Shown here one piece after another: positions 7,331 to 15,127 of a stretch of DNA of 25,467 bases. The DNA is taken from the IMG/VR virus record IMGVR_UViG_3300024433_000046, positions 1-25,467 of that record; one strand, given 5' to 3'. This stretch comes from a virus. The position numbers were made by a program, and so were the translations under genes. Positions within the stretch are counted from its first letter, which is position 1; each line of letters starts with the position of its first letter. Under the pieces are notes generated by a model. The model saw only the letters and a list, made by a program, of their open reading frames with translations. It was not told the DNA's origin and searched no databases.

Positions 7331-8169
7331 ACTCTTTCCACTCTCACGCCATCCCCAACCCACGGCATGTATTGTTTGAGATCAGCGGGCCACTCGTGAT
7401 TCTCTTGCAGCCTCATCCACCCTTTCACCGCGTCTTTATAGAGCTTCCCGCACTCGTTGTTGCTCGATCCATAGTATTGCTCTTTGAACGCAACCTGCGC
7501 TTCCGTCGCATACGCATAGTGGTCAAACACGAGTCCTGCCGCTTCCGTCTCCGCGTGCGTGAACGGTCTTTCCGTGATCCCGTCCACCACAGGCGGCTCA
7601 TGGCTCTTCCATCTCATCCCCGGCTCCCATCGCCACACGCGCTTCCACTCGTAAGCTTCATTGTTGCCGTAGCCGTTTCTGCTTGTAATCATAATGTCCC
7701 GCCCCACGAAGTAGCGACAGTAGAAATGCGCGCAGTTTTTCACTCGATGCTCCGCGAACATCCGCGCCATGCACATGATCTGCTCTGCGCTCCAGCACTC
7801 ATCCGCATCCACCTCCCACACGAGGCTCGGCTCTCTGATCGTGTGGCATAGCGCATTGAGCATGTGCGTCTTCCCGTTCCACAGCTCGCGCTGCATCAAC
7901 TTAACGCGCGTATCCCATGCCGCGATGCTTTCCAGATACCCCGTCGTGCCGTCGATCGACAACCTCGGCGTCATCGGCGCGCACCATTTCGTGCAATGCT
8001 TGGGCGCGGCCACGCCTTCGGCAATGCGCCACTCCCACTCAAGCTCCAGTTTCTCGAACTCGCTCAAATGCCGCGTGATAAACGGCATCGCATCCAGTGC
8101 GAGCGTTACGAATACGATGCGCGGCGTCTGCGGCGTCGGGATCTTCATGGACTTTCTCTTCGTTTTCAT
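7327..8169 (-). CDS. glycosyltransferase family 2-like protein, 280 residues
   Basis: After a basic N-terminus, a strand at about 17-25 (RIVFVTLALD) begins the nucleotide-binding half. The metal-binding signature is VWEVDADECWSAEQI at about 117-131, a clear D-x-D in the context of GT2-like enzymes. A HEPP segment near 190 and DHYAYATEAQVAFKEQYYG at about 216-234 match the acceptor-side region of glycosyltransferases that act on surface glycans. No membrane helix is present, so it is cytoplasmic. It overlaps both neighbours by ATGA. Of the sugar genes here it has one of the most conventional signatures. The sugar donor is not deducible. Confidence 0.82.
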   Translation of the reverse strand: MKTKRKSMKIPTPQTPRIVFVTLALDAMPFITRHLSEFEKLELEWEWRIAEGVAAPKHCTKWCAPMTPRLSIDGTTGYLESIAAWDTRVKLMQRELWNGKTHMLNALCHTIREPSLVWEVDADECWSAEQIMCMARMFAEHRVKNCAHFYCRYFVGRDIMITSRNGYGNNEAYEWKRVWRWEPGMRWKSHEPPVVDGITERPFTHAETEAAGLVFDHYAYATEAQVAFKEQYYGSSNNECGKLYKDAVKGWMRLQENHEWPADLKQYMPWVGDGVRVERV

Positions 8170-8864
8170 ACCCTCAACAGTTCAAAATCCTTCCTATAAC
8201 TCGGCGGCAGCGCATTCGCTCTCGCATATAAATGCACGCATACCCGTTCCGCCTTCAACTCCGGCAGCGAGTCCGCGAGAATCGCAAAGCTTGAATCAAT
8301 CATGTGCAGCTCCTTTGCGTTCTCCAACAGCCCCCAATACGCGAAGATATTCTCCGTTGCCTTCGCGTCCGGTCGCACAATCTTCATGCCGCACGGCAAT
8401 CTGTTCGCAGGTATCGCAAACCCGCGCGCCGCGTCGTCATGCACAAATGCATAGTCCTCGCGCGGCCTGCTCAACTCACAACTCGGCTGTCGCGAGCATC
8501 TGAACTCATTCCATCTGAGCTGAAAATCCAGTCCTGCTTGCACGTACATGCTCCTGTCCCACGACTTGTGGTCGTAACACTTGCGATCTCCATACATGCC
8601 CAGGCATAGCACGCGCTTCCCGTGGCTCTTAACATGTGCGGTCATCTGATCCGCGAGATCATCGTCGCTCAAGCCCCGGTCATTCTGCGTGTTTACCAGC
8701 GCGATGCGCGTGCAATCGCGGAACATGAACGCCAGGCTCGTTTGATTGTGCGGCTTGCACAGCACCGTTACGTCGTGATCTTGCGCGAAGTGGCGCGTAA
8801 GCGCGTTGCACACGAGATGATCGCCCAAGCCGAGATGACCTCTTATCAAAATCTCTTTCGTCAT
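8166..8864 (-). CDS. GT-B type glycosyltransferase-like protein (heptosyltransferase/GT9-like), 232 residues
   Basis: The N-terminal GHLGLGDHLVCNALTR at about residues 9-24 closely resembles the first loop of GT9-type (ADP-heptose:LPS heptosyltransferase-like) enzymes, where the glycines shape the active site. Near the end, ELHMIDSSFAILADSL (about 185-200) matches the donor-side loop of the second GT-B domain. At 232 residues it is much shorter than typical two-domain GT9 enzymes (about 320-350), so the domains are trimmed. It overlaps neighbours by ATGA on both sides. Such enzymes extend lipopolysaccharide cores or O-glycans. Whether this one keeps transfer activity is uncertain because of its size. 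Confidence 0.75.
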   Translation of the reverse strand: MTKEILIRGHLGLGDHLVCNALTRHFAQDHDVTVLCKPHNQTSLAFMFRDCTRIALVNTQNDRGLSDDDLADQMTAHVKSHGKRVLCLGMYGDRKCYDHKSWDRSMYVQAGLDFQLRWNEFRCSRQPSCELSRPREDYAFVHDDAARGFAIPANRLPCGMKIVRPDAKATENIFAYWGLLENAKELHMIDSSFAILADSLPELKAERVCVHLYARANALPPSYRKDFELLRV

Positions 8865-9553
8865 TCCGCATACCTTTCATTTACCCTCATCATCCAATGC
8901 TCCGGGTGCGGCAAATCATCCGTGCCTACCACCTCGCCCACGAATCGGTCTCCGTTTATCCCGCCGGGAAACGGCTTCGCTTCCGGCCATAGTGCCCGCG
9001 AGCAAGAATCATGCTGCAAGCAGCTCTTCTTCGCGCCCGGCCAAACGCGCTGCGCTAAAAAAGCTTGATCCAATCCATAGCTTGTTTTCCAGATATAAGG
9101 GCGCGCGCAAAGCTTGCTCTTGATGATCGCTTCTCTCATGCTCGGCTTGATCAATCCTCCTTTCGCGCCCCACATACCGGCTCCCATAGGCAGCCAGTGG
9201 TGCGGATGATCGCGCATTACATGCCAGTCGAGCCCGCCGTCAATCCACGCGCCCACGGCAAGCGCTTCCCGCAAGCACAATCGAGAGTCCGCGTCCCTCA
9301 CGATAAACCGCTCCGCGTCGTCCATCACGCAGAACCGCCAGAACACAGCGTCCGCGATCCCATCGACCGGCCCGCGCAATTCCACACCGATCTTCTTCAA
9401 CGTCGCCGTCACAACCTTCGGCACGTCCGGCGCTGCGTAGCACACCACTTTCCACCCTGGATAGACGGAAGGCGCAAGCTCCGCGTTCTTTATCATCCCG
9501 TGCGTGTAAAGCGGATTGGAGCCGAAGAGGGAGAAGGAGATAATGCTGCTCAT
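8861..9553 (-). CDS. glycosyltransferase-like protein with RDADSR motif, 230 residues
   Basis: The product begins with a hydrophobic strand (SSIISFSLFGSNP) and has FIVRDADSRLCLREA at about 83-97, where D-A-D is the likely metal and donor-phosphate site. HVMRDHPHHW (about 111-120) and GAGMWGAKGG (about 124-133) follow, then a late helix containing YGLDQAFL. This set, RDxDSR then MRDHP then GMWG, recurs in uncharacterised GT-A-like proteins from environmental genomes, which I recognise as a pattern but cannot name as a family. Cytoplasmic, no anchor. It starts one base after the previous stop (TAGCATG) and overlaps the next start by ATGA. Confidence 0.75.
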   Translation of the reverse strand: MSSIISFSLFGSNPLYTHGMIKNAELAPSVYPGWKVVCYAAPDVPKVVTATLKKIGVELRGPVDGIADAVFWRFCVMDDAERFIVRDADSRLCLREALAVGAWIDGGLDWHVMRDHPHHWLPMGAGMWGAKGGLIKPSMREAIIKSKLCARPYIWKTSYGLDQAFLAQRVWPGAKKSCLQHDSCSRALWPEAKPFPGGINGDRFVGEVVGTDDLPHPEHWMMRVNERYAE

Positions 9554-9554
9554 G

Positions 9555-11138
9555 CTAGAAATTACTGATCAAACTCGGCATCCCGTTCTTCGCGTAAAAC
9601 TCAATCGCCCGGTCCCGATTCCACATTTTCGCCGCGCTGTTCTTATGCTTATCGCTCGTCCATGACCGATCATGTATCTCATGCAGCACGTATCCTTTAT
9701 CGATTTCGCACGCCGGAATCAATTGTTCCCAATTGAGCTTCGTGGTAAACACGCCCGCGTCTCTTCTAATCATCACCGCAAGCACAAGGTCAAACTCAAC
9801 CTCTCCGAGAAAGAAATCCGGTATCTCATTCCACCAGCGCAGCAACCACCGCTTCTTAAACGCGAACAAATCCCGTCCAAGATCATGCACGCCGCGCTGC
9901 GCCAGGACATTCGGCTCCGTTTCATACAGGCTCTTCTCGACCTTGTTGAAATTCACCCGAAAGCTTCCGCAGGCGCTCACATGTTGCAGCTTCTCTTCAA
10001 TCGCATCCAGCACTAACGGATGCAAAATCGTGTCGTTGTTCGTCCACAGGATCACATCGTCTTTATCGCGCGCGCATGTCATCGCCGGAATCAGCACATC
10101 CTTTACATACGGCAGCGCCCGCTCATCGCCCACCTCCCGAGCATCCCTGGGATAATCGCACTCCCACACGTGCGCGGGTTTGAGCTTGCCTGCTTTGTAA
10201 AGCCTCTCCCACGAGCGCAGCGCTGCCTCCGTGCGCCTCTGCGCTCCTTTATCACGCTGGCTGTGCATCTCCACAGCGTGAAATAATCTCAATGGCTCGC
10301 GCGTTACCAGCGTCGTCGCGTAACTCGCCTTCTCCCCATGTTCAATTGCCACTTGCAATTTAAACGCCATGCAGAGTTGCGGAATCGTCGCCTCTGTGTC
10401 CTTGCGCAACAGCGAGATCAATGTTCCGTCCTTGCAGCGATGAAACAGTCCCGTAGCCCTCGGCACATCCTCCAGCGTCATCGCGTTGCGCGGTTGTCCG
10501 CTCGTCTTGCGCTTCACAAACGTGGGAGGCAGTCCCTTCTCGCCGATAAAATTCCAGATCAGCTTTGTGTGGCTCGTCATCGGCAGCACGAGATCCGTCA
10601 TCGCCACGTCCCACGCCCGTCGCGTCTTGTTCTGCACGGTGATTTTGAGCAGCTTGTCCAGCACGTTCTTGTCGCCCGGATAAACCGCCACGCCACTGAG
10701 CATCCGCTCCGGCAAACCCTGCTTGTCCGGCACAACCACCTGTCCCATGAAAAGCGCCTTGTTGCGCGTGTAGATCCTCTCAATCTCGCCCAGCCACGTG
10801 GAACGCATCGGCACGCAATCCGGCTCCAACCACAGCCACGGAGCGATCACGCCCGCTGTTTGCGTGAGATGCCTCAGTGCCGTTTCAAACATCCAATTTG
10901 GTCCGATCGGCCATTTCTCCGTGGACAGTTCAAACGGCGTCGCCACGCTCTTCACGCTCTTGAAGCAGCGGCGCGCGACCGAGTAAAGCTTCGAGCACTC
11001 CATGTCCGTGAGCTTGCAGTCACGCACAAGCAGCGCGTCATTCTCCTCGCATCGCCCTAGCTCCTCGATCCAGTCGAGCAAGTTCTCGGCGAGTTGCAAA
11101 TCCGAGCGGCAGAATGGAAGGACAACGAGGAGTTTCAT
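9555..11138 (-). CDS. two-domain glycosyltransferase-like protein, 527 residues
   Basis: This is the largest member of the sugar set. The first half starts KLLVVLPFCRSD, a typical Rossmann-like opening, and has WLWLEPDCVPMRSTWL at about 101-116 with an acidic E-P-D in the metal-site position. The second half (from about 290) contains DDVILWTNNDTILHP at about 360-374, a second GT-A-like site, followed by a conserved-looking HDLGRDLFAF and DFFLGEVEFD. Tandem GT-A domains would let one protein add two sugars or alternate units, as in some bifunctional polymerases. The start at 11138 is chosen for its ATGA overlap with the upstream stop; an upstream ATG at 11153 gives five extra residues. Confidence 0.75.
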   Translation of the reverse strand: MKLLVVLPFCRSDLQLAENLLDWIEELGRCEENDALLVRDCKLTDMECSKLYSVARRCFKSVKSVATPFELSTEKWPIGPNWMFETALRHLTQTAGVIAPWLWLEPDCVPMRSTWLGEIERIYTRNKALFMGQVVVPDKQGLPERMLSGVAVYPGDKNVLDKLLKITVQNKTRRAWDVAMTDLVLPMTSHTKLIWNFIGEKGLPPTFVKRKTSGQPRNAMTLEDVPRATGLFHRCKDGTLISLLRKDTEATIPQLCMAFKLQVAIEHGEKASYATTLVTREPLRLFHAVEMHSQRDKGAQRRTEAALRSWERLYKAGKLKPAHVWECDYPRDAREVGDERALPYVKDVLIPAMTCARDKDDVILWTNNDTILHPLVLDAIEEKLQHVSACGSFRVNFNKVEKSLYETEPNVLAQRGVHDLGRDLFAFKKRWLLRWWNEIPDFFLGEVEFDLVLAVMIRRDAGVFTTKLNWEQLIPACEIDKGYVLHEIHDRSWTSDKHKNSAAKMWNRDRAIEFYAKNGMPSLISNF

Positions 11139-11491
11139 GGTTTGATCCAGCACCGGGCGTCAAGCGCTTCCATCTCTTCGCTCGTCATCTGTTTCCGAAT
11201 CATCGCCATCGGTTCGAAAACCTTTAGTTTCAATTCGCAGCCGCACGCTCCGCAGATATTCAGCCGTTCGTCGAAGGAAGTCTTCAATGTCATGCTGGAT
11301 CTCATCTCGAACGCGCGCGTCACCCATTTGGCGAAGCTCCCAGTCAAGCTCTCGTACAAGTGCGATGATTCGTTTTTCGGGCAAGTCGAGCAGATGCTTG
11401 CCCTGTGCTCCGCGACGCCCTTTCCAACCGGTTCCGCTCCGTTGATCCACCATTCCGTGATCCTTTTTGTTCCCGTGATGAGTCGATTCAT
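11135..11491 (-). CDS. cysteine-rich, probably zinc-binding protein, 118 residues
   Basis: Cysteine pairs occur as CSTC at residues 34-37 and CGACGC at 80-85, with a last Cys near 114, so a treble-clef or zinc-ribbon-like metal site is likely. Between the pairs the sequence is helical and basic. The spacing from CSTC to CGACGCELKLKV resembles short Cys-rich phage proteins of unknown function. The start at 11491 is preferred because ATGA overlaps the previous stop; the longer form from 11524 would overlap it by 37 bases. It lies between terminase and the sugar genes. It could help packaging or act as a small regulatory nucleic acid-binding protein, but this cannot be decided here. Confidence 0.72.
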   Translation of the reverse strand: MNRLITGTKRITEWWINGAEPVGKGVAEHRASICSTCPKNESSHLYESLTGSFAKWVTRAFEMRSSMTLKTSFDERLNICGACGCELKLKVFEPMAMIRKQMTSEEMEALDARCWIKP

Positions 11492-11805
11492 GGTTTCTTG
11501 CGCTTCCTGACGCAGCCTTCGCACGTGCTAGGCTCTTGCGCTCTCACATGCGCAGCCGCCATCTCCGCGTCCATGTCCTTGCACCACGCGCCGTCGCCAA
11601 GCCGTTTGCACGTGTAAGCCTCCATCAAGTGCTTCGCGTCATTCGCGTTCAACGCATGTGCGGGGTTGCTTGTCCAATGCTTTTTGATCTGTTCGACGAC
11701 GATCCCGTGTGACTGCAATGGCTCGGGCACTTGCCACTTGCACTTCGGGCATTTGTAGCGCCAGCCGCCTGGCGGATGCTTGCGTTTGTTAATCAGCGTG
11801 AGCAT
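11488..11805 (-). CDS. cysteine-rich, probably zinc-binding protein, 105 residues
   Basis: The product has YKCPKCKWQ (Cys 19 and 22), single cysteines near 66 and 75, CEGC at 95-98, and several histidines between them. Two metal sites are possible. The C-terminus is strongly basic (CVRKRKKP), suggesting nucleic acid contact. No family is recognised. The first knuckle followed by a helix with His43 and His50 is reminiscent of a C2H2-type or zinc-ribbon fold. It starts one base after the 34-residue membrane protein gene (TAACATG) and overlaps the next gene by ATGA, so it is translated with terminase. Confidence 0.72.
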   Translation of the reverse strand: MLTLINKRKHPPGGWRYKCPKCKWQVPEPLQSHGIVVEQIKKHWTSNPAHALNANDAKHLMEAYTCKRLGDGAWCKDMDAEMAAAHVRAQEPSTCEGCVRKRKKP

Positions 11806-11806
11806 G

Positions 11807-11911
11807 TTAATTGTCGTCTCCGCTTCCGCGCCTGATCCAGTAGCTTATCAGCAGCGCGACCACAAAACTGATCACAAACCATGCGCCGAGTATGACAAGA
11901 AACTCTTTCAT
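11807..11911 (-). CDS. 34-residue single-span membrane protein
   Basis: A short frame runs from an ATG overlapping the terminase stop (ATGA) to TAA at 11807, one base before the next ATG. The peptide starts MKEFLVILGAWF, forms one hydrophobic helix over residues 4-25, and ends with a basic RR and an acidic GDDN tail. Exact tiling between two real genes, leaving no gap on either side, is the main argument that it is coding. Small membrane peptides in phage late operons can be holin- or antiholin-like or can anchor assembly factors. Function unknown. Confidence 0.65.
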   Translation of the reverse strand: MKEFLVILGAWFVISFVVALLISYWIRRGSGDDN

Positions 11912-13698
11912 GCCGTCAATTGCAGCTTCTTCCACTTCTCCTCGCGTGTATCTTTAAGCTTCCAGAGCCACTTGAAATCGCGCTTCTTCTGCGCTTCTCC
12001 CTCCAGCTTGCCAAGCGGGAATCCAAGCCTTCTTGCGCCTTCGAGCCCTACAACCAAAGCATCTGTGGTGTCGGGAGAGCGCCCGAGCCTTTTCTTCATC
12101 TCCTTCTTCGGCTCTGCTTCCATTTTGTTGCCCTTGACGATGCTGTAGAGGCGTAAGCTCGCTTCTTTAGCTATCGCCTCTGTCAACCCGCGCAATTGAT
12201 CTGCCTCTGTCGTGTATCGAAGCGTGAACCAAAGCTCAGTCACAAACTTCTCAAAGACATCCACGCATGGCAGCAAGTCCCCTTTATGCGGACCTTCCAT
12301 GTATTTACGCCCTATGAAGTTCGGCCTGTTTGTAGCCTTCCCGCCGAACTCGACCGACTGAATCTCCACACTCCAAATCCTCATGCAAGCCGCGGTGAAA
12401 CTGCTCCTGCCCGTGCCGTCATAGAAGAATCTGCGTGGTGGGATATTCAGTTTATGGCACTCTTCCATGATCGCAGCGGCCAGTCGATCCTCTTGCGTAC
12501 CCTCGCCGCGTTCCGTGAGATCGAATACTTTCGGCAGCGTCATTAAAGCGATTCTCCATTTGTGCTCCACATCTTTGCCGAATACTAGCGGAATCCCTAC
12601 GCTTTTATCGCCATGCTCCAATGTGTAACTGATGTCGGCGCAATAGAGTGTTGTTAACTCCCCGCTTCCCCACGTCACAGAATCATAGGCGTTGAACTGC
12701 TCGCATATTTGTTTGGTGATGATCCGCATCTCCAGCGTCCCACGCGGAATCTTCCCGCCCGCCATCATGTTGTACAGCGGCGTGCCTTTGCCGTAGTTCT
12801 GCTCGCACTCCATTAAATGGTTGCGCCCGATGAGCTTTTTGAACGGCTCTTGTCCCTCTGGATAATCCAGATTCGGCGAGTCCTCCCCCGGCAACTGAAT
12901 CGCAACGCTCTTGAACAATTTCGTTTTGTAAACCCGAGCTTTGTCCGAGTCGCTAATTGCGTCCCATCCTTGATCAGGCTCAGCCGCATCACCAAGAGGC
13001 GTGGAGAGATCGCCAAGGTTTCCGAGCGCGATGAAAAGTGATCCGTCATTCGCGGCTAGATTCGCCATCGAGCGCCCAATCGCGTCCGGCATGAGATGAT
13101 ATTCGTCTGCGATCACGATCACGCGATCGTTCTTAATACCCACGAAGTCGCCTAGTCCGACCCACTCAGATCCCTTCTTCACAGGCCGTCCAATGATGCC
13201 ATCGCGAAACTCGCGTCCCTCCACTTCGCGCCCATCCGTCGTGAGCATTTGCGCGCTGTCCACAAGCACTCCGGGCAGCGCTGGATATCGCTCCTTCCCG
13301 CGCCGCCAAATCATCTTGATCTCGCCCCAGATGCGTAGATTCAGCATCTCCCGCGTCGTGGTCGAGACCAGCACCGTTGTCCCGCGCGGCATGGCACTGT
13401 AAATCGCCCACGCGTACAAACTCGCAATAAAAGTCTTCTGCGAACTCGCGGCTCCAAAGATCGTCACGCGCCTGTGCCCGGCGCACAGCTCCCTCAAACA
13501 CATCTCGCCCCACCGGTGCCAGTAAATCCACGGATGAACCTTGTGCGTCAACTCCTTGATATGATGCGCGAGCCCCATGCCGCATTGCGTTCCATTGGGC
13601 TCCGTCCAGCGTCCTCCTTTGCGAATACACGAAAGCTCGATCGCCACAGGCTCTGGATTCGACCATTCGCAACCGTATTTGATGACGCCGCCAGCCAT
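11908..13698 (-). CDS. terL: terminase large subunit (DNA packaging ATPase-nuclease)
   Basis: The 596-residue length is normal for TerL. Residues 78-90 hold VTIFGAASSQKTF, the packaging ATPase P-loop, although Gln replaces the usual Gly before KT. VIVIADEYH at about 193-201 is the Walker B with catalytic D-E. The RNase H-like nuclease appears in the second half with acidic residues at CADIS (Asp355), FYDGTG (Asp427) and SPDTTDAL (Asp543, Asp546). It would bind the portal, pump DNA into the procapsid and cut it. An in-frame TAA lies three codons upstream, so this is the first ATG. There is no Shine-Dalgarno. It is the first gene of the leftward operon. No small terminase subunit is recognisable in the window. 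Confidence 0.93.
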   Translation of the reverse strand: MAGGVIKYGCEWSNPEPVAIELSCIRKGGRWTEPNGTQCGMGLAHHIKELTHKVHPWIYWHRWGEMCLRELCAGHRRVTIFGAASSQKTFIASLYAWAIYSAMPRGTTVLVSTTTREMLNLRIWGEIKMIWRRGKERYPALPGVLVDSAQMLTTDGREVEGREFRDGIIGRPVKKGSEWVGLGDFVGIKNDRVIVIADEYHLMPDAIGRSMANLAANDGSLFIALGNLGDLSTPLGDAAEPDQGWDAISDSDKARVYKTKLFKSVAIQLPGEDSPNLDYPEGQEPFKKLIGRNHLMECEQNYGKGTPLYNMMAGGKIPRGTLEMRIITKQICEQFNAYDSVTWGSGELTTLYCADISYTLEHGDKSVGIPLVFGKDVEHKWRIALMTLPKVFDLTERGEGTQEDRLAAAIMEECHKLNIPPRRFFYDGTGRSSFTAACMRIWSVEIQSVEFGGKATNRPNFIGRKYMEGPHKGDLLPCVDVFEKFVTELWFTLRYTTEADQLRGLTEAIAKEASLRLYSIVKGNKMEAEPKKEMKKRLGRSPDTTDALVVGLEGARRLGFPLGKLEGEAQKKRDFKWLWKLKDTREEKWKKLQLTA

Positions 13699-13796
13699 TC
13701 GCGCTTAGGCTTTGATCAAGCACACTGAAGTTACCAACTCGGTGCAATACTTGCGCAAGTTAGTTCGTGCGTCGCGCGGCGTTGAATTCCACTCTC

Positions 13797-13827
13797 TATA
13801 AAGCTCTCGCTTGCGTCCTTTTGTCAA
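13797..13827 (-). promoter_or_regulatory. candidate leftward promoter for the head operon
   Basis: On the minus strand a perfect TTGACA occupies 13827-13822. A -10-like TTTATA follows at 13802-13797 with a 19-base spacer; 17 is ideal, and no good -10 is present at exactly 17. The predicted leader before the terminase ATG is about 90 bases. The -35 match is exact but the rest is weak. Confidence 0.3.
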
Positions 13828-13920
13828 AGAGGCGCGCTGTCTTAACAATCTAGCGGTGCGTCCGTTCATTTCCCGCAACCATAAACCTCGAAGGCTTACA
13901 AGTCAACGCTTTAAATTCGC

Positions 13921-13949
13921 GTGACGAGCGAAGCGCGATGCGCTAGATT
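13921..13949 (+). promoter_or_regulatory. candidate rightward promoter for the tail operon
   Basis: GTGACG (13921-13926), a 17-base spacer and TAGATT (13944-13949) each match four of six consensus positions of a sigma70-type promoter. Transcription would begin at about 13956, where the repeat GGCATAGCGAGC starts, leaving a leader of about 28 bases before the tail fibre ATG. Weak but well placed. Confidence 0.25.
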
Positions 13950-13955
13950 GCTCCT

Positions 13956-13967
13956 GGCATAGCGAGC
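13956..13967 (+). repeat. 12-base repeat GGCATAGCGAGC, copy 1
   Basis: Identical to the element at 17002-17013. This copy ends 17 bases before the tail fibre ATG at 13985. It also contains the near-palindrome ATAGC-GA-GCTAT. A weak GAGAGAGA stretch lies between it and the ATG and may serve as the ribosome binding site. Confidence 0.5.
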
Positions 13968-13984
13968 TATTAGAGAGAGACATT

Positions 13985-15124
13985 ATGTCGCAAGCGATCC
14001 CGAGCCCAGTTGACTGCTGTACGCCCTGCCCAGACGACATCACCACGCAGCTTCCGGGACCACAGGGCGCGGCGGGCGCGGCGGGTACCAACGGCACGAA
14101 CGGCGTCAATCCTTTCACGACGCTTAGCAGCGGTTTCACTGTGCCCGCTGAACTTGCCACAGTTCAAATCACCGTAGCGACTACAAGCTGGATGGTGCAA
14201 GCGCAAGGCGCGGTTGAAGGCCAGATACTCTACATTCAGTTTGCCGGGCATTACGAGGTTGTCACGGTGGATAGCGCCGTGCTCGTGACGGTGCGAAATC
14301 TTGAAGATGCGGCGAATAGTCTTTACACCGACAATGCGCCTCCAGCCACAGCCATCCCCACCGCCGGGCGCGTCTCCCCCGCAGGTTTGCAAGGCCCGGC
14401 GGGCACAAGCGCGGGCGCATCGTTTCTCATCGCAAACAATCTCTCCGAAGGCGTTGCGGCTACAATGCGCGGCAACCTCGGTCTCGGCACCGCCGCTCTC
14501 GGCACCACCGGCGTGGCCGACACCAATGTCCCGGTCATCAACGACGCGGCTGGTCTCACCGCCGGTGAAGCCGTATTTGCCACAGCAACGGGCGTTGAAT
14601 CTCTCGCGGCAGGTCCTGCTCAAACCGCGCTTGGTCTCGGCACAATGGCGCTTCAATCCGCCGCTGCTGTAGCCATTACAGGCGGCGCGCTTAACGGCAC
14701 TCTCGGATTAACTACACCGGCGGCTGCCGTTGTTACCACTCTCGCAGTTGGCACAGCCTCTCTTGTCATCGGCACTAACACTATTGCAGCCACTAATTTC
14801 TGGCCTGCAAGCGCAATTCAATCTCTTCTAGCTGCTACGACTGTTCTTCCCAACGCTGCCAAGATCAAAGTCGTTGGCAACGGCGGAGCGGTCGCACTCG
14901 TTGCCACACCCACAATCACATCTCCCGCTAGCGACGGACAACTCCTTATCATCCAAGGCACTAGCGATGTTAATACCGTTACATTTCAAGATGAATCCGC
15001 CCTCGCTGGTTCAATGCTTGAACTCGGCGCGGCATCACGTCTTCTCGGTCTTGGCGACATTCTCGTTCTCACGTGGGATTCGACTGACTCCAAGTGGTAC
15101 GAAGTCTCCTTTTCGAACAACTAA
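13985..15124 (+). CDS. tail fibre / host-recognition protein with short collagen-like tract
   Basis: The 379-residue product starts with a Cys-rich end (VDCCTPCPDD), then a short Gly-x-y tract GPQGAAGAAGTNGTNG at about 25-40, a beta-rich domain to about 125, a second short GPAGTSAG tract, and Ala/Gly/Thr-rich repeats with the phrases GNLGLGTAALGTTG and ALGLGTMALQ, typical of trimeric phage fibres. The C-terminal 100 residues (from AKIKVVGNGG to WYEVSFSNN) form a beta-rich tip that I recognise from many environmental phage fibres, probably the receptor-binding or trimerisation head. It is the first gene of the rightward operon, just downstream of repeat copy 1. Confidence 0.82.
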   Translation: MSQAIPSPVDCCTPCPDDITTQLPGPQGAAGAAGTNGTNGVNPFTTLSSGFTVPAELATVQITVATTSWMVQAQGAVEGQILYIQFAGHYEVVTVDSAVLVTVRNLEDAANSLYTDNAPPATAIPTAGRVSPAGLQGPAGTSAGASFLIANNLSEGVAATMRGNLGLGTAALGTTGVADTNVPVINDAAGLTAGEAVFATATGVESLAAGPAQTALGLGTMALQSAAAVAITGGALNGTLGLTTPAAAVVTTLAVGTASLVIGTNTIAATNFWPASAIQSLLAATTVLPNAAKIKVVGNGGAVALVATPTITSPASDGQLLIIQGTSDVNTVTFQDESALAGSMLELGAASRLLGLGDILVLTWDSTDSKWYEVSFSNN

Positions 15125-15127
15125 TCC

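Larger units (their letters stand above)
13699..13984. promoter_or_regulatory. divergent control region between head and tail operons
   Basis: These 286 bases contain no convincing gene and separate the leftward terminase operon from the rightward tail operon. They are richer in A/T tracts than the flanks. They hold one candidate promoter in each direction and one copy of a 12-base repeat, all listed separately. Both late operons would start here, which would let a single regulator control head and tail expression together. Confidence 0.6.

Noticed and set aside
10338-11060. 240-codon plus-strand frame opposite the tandem glycosyltransferase-like gene
   Set aside because: Arg/His/Leu-rich antisense shadow with no motifs; the minus-strand frame has clear folds and coupled ends.
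13970-14656. 228-codon minus-strand frame opposite the tail fibre gene
   Set aside because: Arg/Gly/Cys-rich antisense of a Gly/Ala repeat protein; no supporting feature.
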